DNA of 64,000 bases from Sporolactobacillus vineae DSM 21990 = SL153 (GTDB lineage Bacteria; Bacillota; Bacilli; Bacillales; Sporolactobacillaceae). The stretch is from positions 310,001 through 374,000 of the forward strand of contig NZ_KB899043.1 in the NCBI RefSeq assembly GCF_000377985.1. Direction: 5' to 3'. Position 1 is the stretch's first letter. The number at the start of each line of letters is the position of its first letter. A program made the position numbers and the translations under genes. The notes beneath the pieces were generated by a model. That model had not been told where the DNA came from. It did not search any database and was given only the letters and a program-made list of their open reading frames with translations. Positions 59,569 through 64,000 of the stretch are shown here, one piece after another.

Positions 59569-62466
59569 TTAATGTGTATGCAAGGTTTCAAAGATAATCC
59601 GTTTCTGTTCCTGTTTATGAAATTTCGGTTCGCCGGTGGCCGTGCTTGAGCGTTCCGGACGGCCGATGTAATTGAGGATCACCCCGTCCGGAGTGATCTT
59701 CCGAATCTTCGGTGCCGCATAGTTCCAGGCGCCCATATTCTTCGGCTCTTCCTGAAGCCAGACAATCTCTTTCAGTTTAGGGAACCGGTCGAAGTAGGCT
59801 TTCAGTTCGCTTGCCGGGAAAGGGTACAGTTCCTCAACACGAAGGACTTTCAGCCAGTTCAGGTTCTCTGTCGATGCTTCAATGTCAACGGCCAGATCAA
59901 CAGCGACTTTTCCACTGCAAAGCACGATACGTTCGGTCTGTTCGGCACTTCCCGGTGTCCGCGGTTCTTCGATCACCGGCTGGAAACCGCCTTCGGACAG
60001 ATCAACCGGTGCAGAGGTCGCCTTCGGATGGCGCAGCAGACTCTTCGGTGTCATAATCACCAGCGGACGGACCAGATCCGTATTCAGAATCGCTGCCTGA
60101 CGCCGAAGAATGTGAAAATACTGTGCCGGTGTCGTCAGATTGGCCACAACCCAGTTGTTCTCGGCGGACAGCTGAAGATAACGTTCCAGCCTGCCGCTTG
60201 AATGTTCCGGACCCATGCCCTCGTAGGCGTGCGGCAGCAGGATGACGAGTCCGGATTTCTGACCCCACTTGGCCCGTCCGCCGGTAATGAACTGGTCGAA
60301 CATCACCTGACCGACATTGGCAAAGTCACCGAACTGCGCTTCCCAGAGAACGAGCGTTTCCGGGGCAAACACATTGTATCCATATTCGAAACCGATCACC
60401 GCTGTCTCGGACAATGGGCTGTTGCGGATGTCGAACGAGACGGCGACGCCTTTCAAATGATGATATGGGGAGTACTGTGCGCCGGTTTCGACGTCATGCA
60501 GGATGGCATGGCGCTGGGCGAACGTGCCGCGCTCTACATCCTGCCCGGTGAACCGAATCGGCGTACCATCACGAAGGATTGAAGCAAACGCCAGCGATTC
60601 AGCCGTGCTCCAGTCGAGCCGGTGCCCGGCATTCAGTGCTGTCTTGCGGCGGCGCAGAATCTTTGCCAGTTTCGGATAAACGTGCAGACGTTCCGGCCAG
60701 TCAAGCAGCTCGCTATTCAGTCCCCGAAGCGTATCCGCCGGAACTTGCGTGTGAATGGAACTCAGCGGTTCCGCCAGTTTCTTCGGGAACGGCAGTTCTT
60801 TCAGATCCTTCTCCTTCTCACGCGATGCCGTATAAATTTTCTGGAATTTATCAGTCAAATGCTTCTTGTACCGATCCAGTTCCTCACCTTTAACGATGTC
60901 TTCCTTCACCAGTTCTTTCTGATAGATACCGGCCACCGTCGGATGTTTACGAATCCTCGCATAGAGCAGCGGCTGCGTCGGTGCCGGATCATCCGATTCA
61001 TTATGGCCGAACCGCCGGTAACCGCACAGATCAATCAGAAAGTCCTTGCCGAATGTCTTCCGGTAGGCATAGGCCAGCGAAATGGCGCCGAGGCAGGCTT
61101 CCGGATCATCGGCATTGACGTGCATGATCGGAATTTCAAAACCCTTAGCGAGATCACTGGAATAGGCTGTCGACCGCTCATCCTGATGGTCGGTCGTAAA
61201 TCCAAGCTGGTTATTGGCAATAATGTGTATGGTCCCGCCGGTATTGAAACCGTTCAGCCGGCTCAGATTCAGTGTTTCAGCAACGACCCCTTCTCCCGGA
61301 AAGGCGGAATCGCCATGAATCATGATCGGCAGCGCCTGATTCGTGTTTCTTTCCGGAAAGCCGCTCCGGTGACGATTATCCTGTGCCGCGCGTGCATAGC
61401 CCTCAATCACCGGATCGACCATTTCCAGATGGCTCGGATTATTGGCCAGTGTCAGGCGCACCTGAAAGTTCTTTGCATCCGCCTCATCACCCTGATGGTA
61501 CTGAAGCAGGTATCTGCGGTTCCGGTCTTCAATCGAACGGGCGGCACCAAGATGGTACTTCACGTCGCCCGTCCAGCCGTAATTGATGCCTTTCGACCCT
61601 TCGGACGGAACCATGCTCTTGATCGGTGCATGAACAAATTCTGCCAGAATCTTCTCATAAGGTTTGCCGAGAATATGGGCCAGGACGCTGAGCCGGCCGC
61701 GATGAGCCATGCTGATGATAAACTGCCCGGTTCCGTCCCTGGCACCAAACTGAATCAACTTATCAAGCATCGGAACCAGAACGTCCAGCCCTTCGATCGA
61801 GAACCGTTTCTGGCCGACGAATGTGTGATGCAGAAAATGCTCAAAAGTTTCAACTTTAATCAGCTGTTTCAGCAAATCCCGTTTCTCATCGGCGGTTGCA
61901 TGATACACATAGCGGCTGGTTTCAACCGCCTCGTTCAGCCATTTCTTTTCATTAAGATCCTGCACATGGGAAAACTCATAGGCCACCGAGCGTGAATACA
62001 GATCACGAAGGTAGTTGACCACGTCAAGCGCATTCCGGACACCTGCCGGAGCCTCAGGCCAGATAACTTTCGATGGAATCGCTTTCATTTTTCGCGGAGA
62101 CAAGTTAAATGAGGCAAGATCCATGAGATGTGTTTCAATCACCCGGGAATCCTGTAATGGATTAACATGAGCCAGTAAATGACCGTACCTGCGGATCCGG
62201 TCGGCAAGCCGTACAGATCCGACAACCTGGTCCAGATCATACTCCGGTGTCTGAGCTTCTGTCTGCCCGTGCGGCAGTTCAACAACCGTCCCGGAAGGCG
62301 CCTGCGGTCTTCCCCACTGATCAAATAAATTTCTCAACGTCTGGTCTACGGATTTCGGATCGTCCAGATACTTATCATACTGTTCATCAAGGTAGCCCAT
62401 ATTCAGGCCGGAGAAACTTTTCCACGGATCCGGTCGTTCAGAAGCATACAGTTCGAATGCCGACAC
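59569..62466 (-). CDS. odhA: 2-oxoglutarate dehydrogenase E1 component
   Basis: A 965-residue thiamine diphosphate-dependent decarboxylase of the TCA cycle. Recognisable parts are the N-terminal MGYLDEQYDKYLDDPKSVD, the HRGRLSVLAHILGKPYEKI block, the ThDP-binding HGDSAFPGEGVVAETLNLS in its GDSAFPGEG core, and the C-terminal WLQEEPKNMGAWNYAAP. The GTG at 62466 is 9 nt from GGGGAG. First gene of the odhAB operon. The size is slightly larger than B. subtilis OdhA (944). Its presence indicates an intact oxidative TCA branch. Confidence 0.97.
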   Translation of the reverse strand: MSAFELYASERPDPWKSFSGLNMGYLDEQYDKYLDDPKSVDQTLRNLFDQWGRPQAPSGTVVELPHGQTEAQTPEYDLDQVVGSVRLADRIRRYGHLLAHVNPLQDSRVIETHLMDLASFNLSPRKMKAIPSKVIWPEAPAGVRNALDVVNYLRDLYSRSVAYEFSHVQDLNEKKWLNEAVETSRYVYHATADEKRDLLKQLIKVETFEHFLHHTFVGQKRFSIEGLDVLVPMLDKLIQFGARDGTGQFIISMAHRGRLSVLAHILGKPYEKILAEFVHAPIKSMVPSEGSKGINYGWTGDVKYHLGAARSIEDRNRRYLLQYHQGDEADAKNFQVRLTLANNPSHLEMVDPVIEGYARAAQDNRHRSGFPERNTNQALPIMIHGDSAFPGEGVVAETLNLSRLNGFNTGGTIHIIANNQLGFTTDHQDERSTAYSSDLAKGFEIPIMHVNADDPEACLGAISLAYAYRKTFGKDFLIDLCGYRRFGHNESDDPAPTQPLLYARIRKHPTVAGIYQKELVKEDIVKGEELDRYKKHLTDKFQKIYTASREKEKDLKELPFPKKLAEPLSSIHTQVPADTLRGLNSELLDWPERLHVYPKLAKILRRRKTALNAGHRLDWSTAESLAFASILRDGTPIRFTGQDVERGTFAQRHAILHDVETGAQYSPYHHLKGVAVSFDIRNSPLSETAVIGFEYGYNVFAPETLVLWEAQFGDFANVGQVMFDQFITGGRAKWGQKSGLVILLPHAYEGMGPEHSSGRLERYLQLSAENNWVVANLTTPAQYFHILRRQAAILNTDLVRPLVIMTPKSLLRHPKATSAPVDLSEGGFQPVIEEPRTPGSAEQTERIVLCSGKVAVDLAVDIEASTENLNWLKVLRVEELYPFPASELKAYFDRFPKLKEIVWLQEEPKNMGAWNYAAPKIRKITPDGVILNYIGRPERSSTATGEPKFHKQEQKRIIFETLHTH

Positions 62467-62710
62467 AACACATCGCTCCCCGAAATCTTTATTTTTCTTT
62501 TCAAAATGAAGCGAGATCAGATCACAGTCATATGAATACGCTTTCTGTTCTCTTGCAGGTACATTCTATCATAGCCATCAGCAACTTTAAATTGTTACGA
62601 ATCGATGAAATTATGCTTTTTTGTAATCTCATTCATTCACTTGTCGATATTTTGCTATTGACAATATACATTTTATGTGAACTAAAAGAAAAAACAGGTT
62701 TTCACGGTTT
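62467..62710. other. AT-rich intergenic region between odhA and cvfB
   Basis: Must contain the odhA promoter. Minus-strand TATGAT near 62572-62567 is a -10 candidate, but without a clear -35. No gene or RNA motif is recognised. Confidence 0.4.
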
Positions 62711-62739
62711 TTCGTAAAAAACGGGCTGCATGGTATAAT
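62711..62739 (+). promoter_or_regulatory. Promoter of cvfB
   Basis: TGGTATAAT ending at 62739 is an extended -10 (TG-N-TATAAT). A weak TTTCGT-like -35 lies 17-18 nt upstream. Confidence 0.65.
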
Positions 62740-62800
62740 AAAGGTCATATGACCGGCGTCTTGCAAGAAAAAGACAGCCAGGTAAAAAGAAGGGGATTAT

Positions 62801-63673
62801 TTGGACGAGCTGAAAGCAGGGAACGTGGCCACATTGCATTTCTCCCACAAAGCACCGTTCGGCTATTTTCTAACCGACGGCAAGCAGGAAATCCTGCTCC
62901 ATGAAAATGACATCACCGGTCCGGTCGATGAAAATGCGGATCTGACCGTCTTTCTCTATCAGGACCATGAAGGCCGGCTGGCGGCAACAATGCACCTCCC
63001 GAAGATTCAGATGGGCCGCTACGACTGGGCGACCGTTGCTTCGATGCATAAAAAATACGGGGTCTTCGTCGATATCGGGATTAACAAAGACATTCTCCTG
63101 TCGAAGGACGACCTGCCTGATGAATGGCCCGACTGGCCTGCGGCAGGCGACAAAGTATACTGCAGCCTGAAACGGGACAAGAAAGACCGGCTGTTCCTCC
63201 GGCTTGCTGATGAATCGATCATGAAAGTGATCTCGCTCCCGGCCCCTTCAGATTCTCTGAACAAAGAGTTTGACGCAACAGTCTACAGAAAAATGCTGGA
63301 CGGTGTTCATGTAATCACCAGTGAGGGCTATCTCGGTTTTATTCATTACCGGGAAACCACCGGCAGACTCCGGCTCGGGGAACGCGTTCATACACGCGTA
63401 ATCGAAGTGAAAGACTCCGGAAGTCTCAACCTGTCGATGCGCCCGCGGAGCTACGAACAGATCAGTCCGCATGCCGAAGCGATTCTTAACTATATGAACG
63501 GACGCGGCGGTGCCATGCCTTTTACAGACAAAAGCCTGCCTGAAGATATCCGGAAACAGTTCGGGATCAGTAAGGGTGATTTCAAAAAGGCACTGGGAAA
63601 ATTAATGAAGGAAAAGAAACTTGTTCAGGAGAAGGGCTGGAGTTATCTCGTTGCGGGGAAAAGCAAAAAGTGA
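62801..63673 (+). CDS. cvfB: CvfB/YitL family S1 RNA-binding protein
   Basis: A 290-residue protein with three consecutive S1-type domains and a C-terminal winged helix, like Staphylococcus CvfB and B. subtilis YitL. Visible blocks are MHKKYGVFVDIGINKDILLSKDDLP in part, GVHVITSEGYLGFIHYRET and the winged-helix KSLPEDIRKQFGISKGDFKKALGKL in part. It binds RNA; in Staphylococcus it affects virulence gene expression. The TTG at 62801 is preceded by AAGGGG at 5-6 nt. Single gene. Confidence 0.92.
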   Translation: MDELKAGNVATLHFSHKAPFGYFLTDGKQEILLHENDITGPVDENADLTVFLYQDHEGRLAATMHLPKIQMGRYDWATVASMHKKYGVFVDIGINKDILLSKDDLPDEWPDWPAAGDKVYCSLKRDKKDRLFLRLADESIMKVISLPAPSDSLNKEFDATVYRKMLDGVHVITSEGYLGFIHYRETTGRLRLGERVHTRVIEVKDSGSLNLSMRPRSYEQISPHAEAILNYMNGRGGAMPFTDKSLPEDIRKQFGISKGDFKKALGKLMKEKKLVQEKGWSYLVAGKSKK

Positions 63674-63709
63674 TTTTCGCCATGGAGCGTCAGTGGTCAG
63701 GCGACCCAT

Positions 63710-64000
63710 TCACCGGGATTGATCTGCGGCAGAGCGGCGTCGCTCCAGCAGCATCTGAAAAGCCATCCCGGAAAAATAGGCCGCAGCGTTGAACAGCACG
63801 ATAAAAAAACTGACCGGTGCGTTGGTCGCATATCCGGCAGTCAGGCCGAACCAGACACTCAGTACAGCAATCAGTGCCGAAAACAGAATCATGCCGGAAA
63901 TCGAATGGGTGTAAAAACGTGCCGCAGCTGCCGGCACCGTCATTAATGCAAAGACAAGAAGCGCACCGACGATCTGTACCGTCACGCTGACCGCGACGGC
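63710..64000 (-). CDS. Metal ABC transporter permease, C-terminal fragment
   Basis: The frame is open to base 64000, so only the last 96 residues are seen. They contain three hydrophobic segments, with VGALLVFALMTVPAAAARFY and GMILFSALIAVLSVWFGLTAGY, typical of the C-terminal end of ABC-3 (ZnuB/AdcB/MntB) permeases for zinc or manganese. The partner ATPase and binding protein lie outside. The metal cannot be assigned. Confidence 0.82.
   Translation of the reverse strand, partial: AVAVSVTVQIVGALLVFALMTVPAAAARFYTHSISGMILFSALIAVLSVWFGLTAGYATNAPVSFFIVLFNAAAYFSGMAFQMLLERRRSAADQSR

Noticed and set aside
60622-61995. Plus-strand open frame of 457 codons
   Set aside because: Antisense to odhA. No ribosome site and no domain.

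Overview
The window looks like a chromosomal segment of a spore-forming, low-to-mid GC member of the Bacillales. It carries an alpha/beta-type small acid-soluble spore protein, SpoVR, YhaL, PrkA and YhbH. Gene order closely follows the Bacillus subtilis ecs-hit-trpP-yhaH-prsA-yhaLMNO and yhbB-trmL(cspR)-prkA-yhbH neighbourhoods. Codon use is GC-richer than B. subtilis. A Sporolactobacillaceae-like organism is plausible, but I cannot prove the genus from sequence alone. I see no phage, transposon, CRISPR array, tRNA or rRNA.

Layout. 1-6.3 kb: the end of a YitT-type membrane protein, an MFS exporter, two tandem TerC-family proteins behind a yybP-ykoY manganese riboswitch, a ferritin-like protein, and the EcsAB ABC transporter. 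6.4-12 kb: hit, trpP (with a TRAP-like site over its ribosome binding site), yhaH, an M29 aminopeptidase, a YpmS-like protein, the secretion foldase prsA, and yhaL. 12-22 kb: yhaM, a CssRS-type secretion-stress two-component system, yhaN and yhaO, a YhaX-like HAD phosphatase, yheB and an SASP gene. 22-31 kb: beta-carbonic anhydrase, a UPF0266 membrane protein, a DeoR regulator with a HAD phosphatase, a glutamine amidotransferase-like protein, a zinc ribbon protein, and a sugar operon. That operon pairs a complete EIICBA of the GlcNAc/glucose PTS family with an unusual stand-alone EIIC half protein. A beta-lactamase-fold hydrolase follows. 31-41 kb: a GH31 alpha-glucosidase, SpoVR, the MoxR-DUF58-transglutaminase (yeaC-yeaD-yebA) operon, and a HemAT oxygen sensor. 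41.5-50 kb: a SAM riboswitch and metE, a 21-bp tandem repeat array, prfC, pgcA, yhcW and yhbH. 50-58 kb: signal peptidase I, prkA, trmL, yhbB, an O6-alkylguanine-DNA methyltransferase, a B3/B4-domain protein, a small unknown gene, a secreted nuclease lipoprotein and fnr. 58-64 kb: odhB and odhA, cvfB, and the end of a metal ABC permease.

Themes. Protein secretion quality control is concentrated here: prsA, cssRS, ecsAB, sipS, and terC-type factors tied to manganese. RNA-level control is well represented: a Mn2+ riboswitch, a SAM riboswitch and a probable TRAP site. The sporulation trio PrkA, YhbH and SpoVR lies within about 20 kb. Oxygen-linked genes (fnr, hemAT, odhAB) are also present. The least explained observations are the stand-alone EIIC half gene next to a divergent full-length EIICBA, and the 21-bp repeats between metE and prfC.
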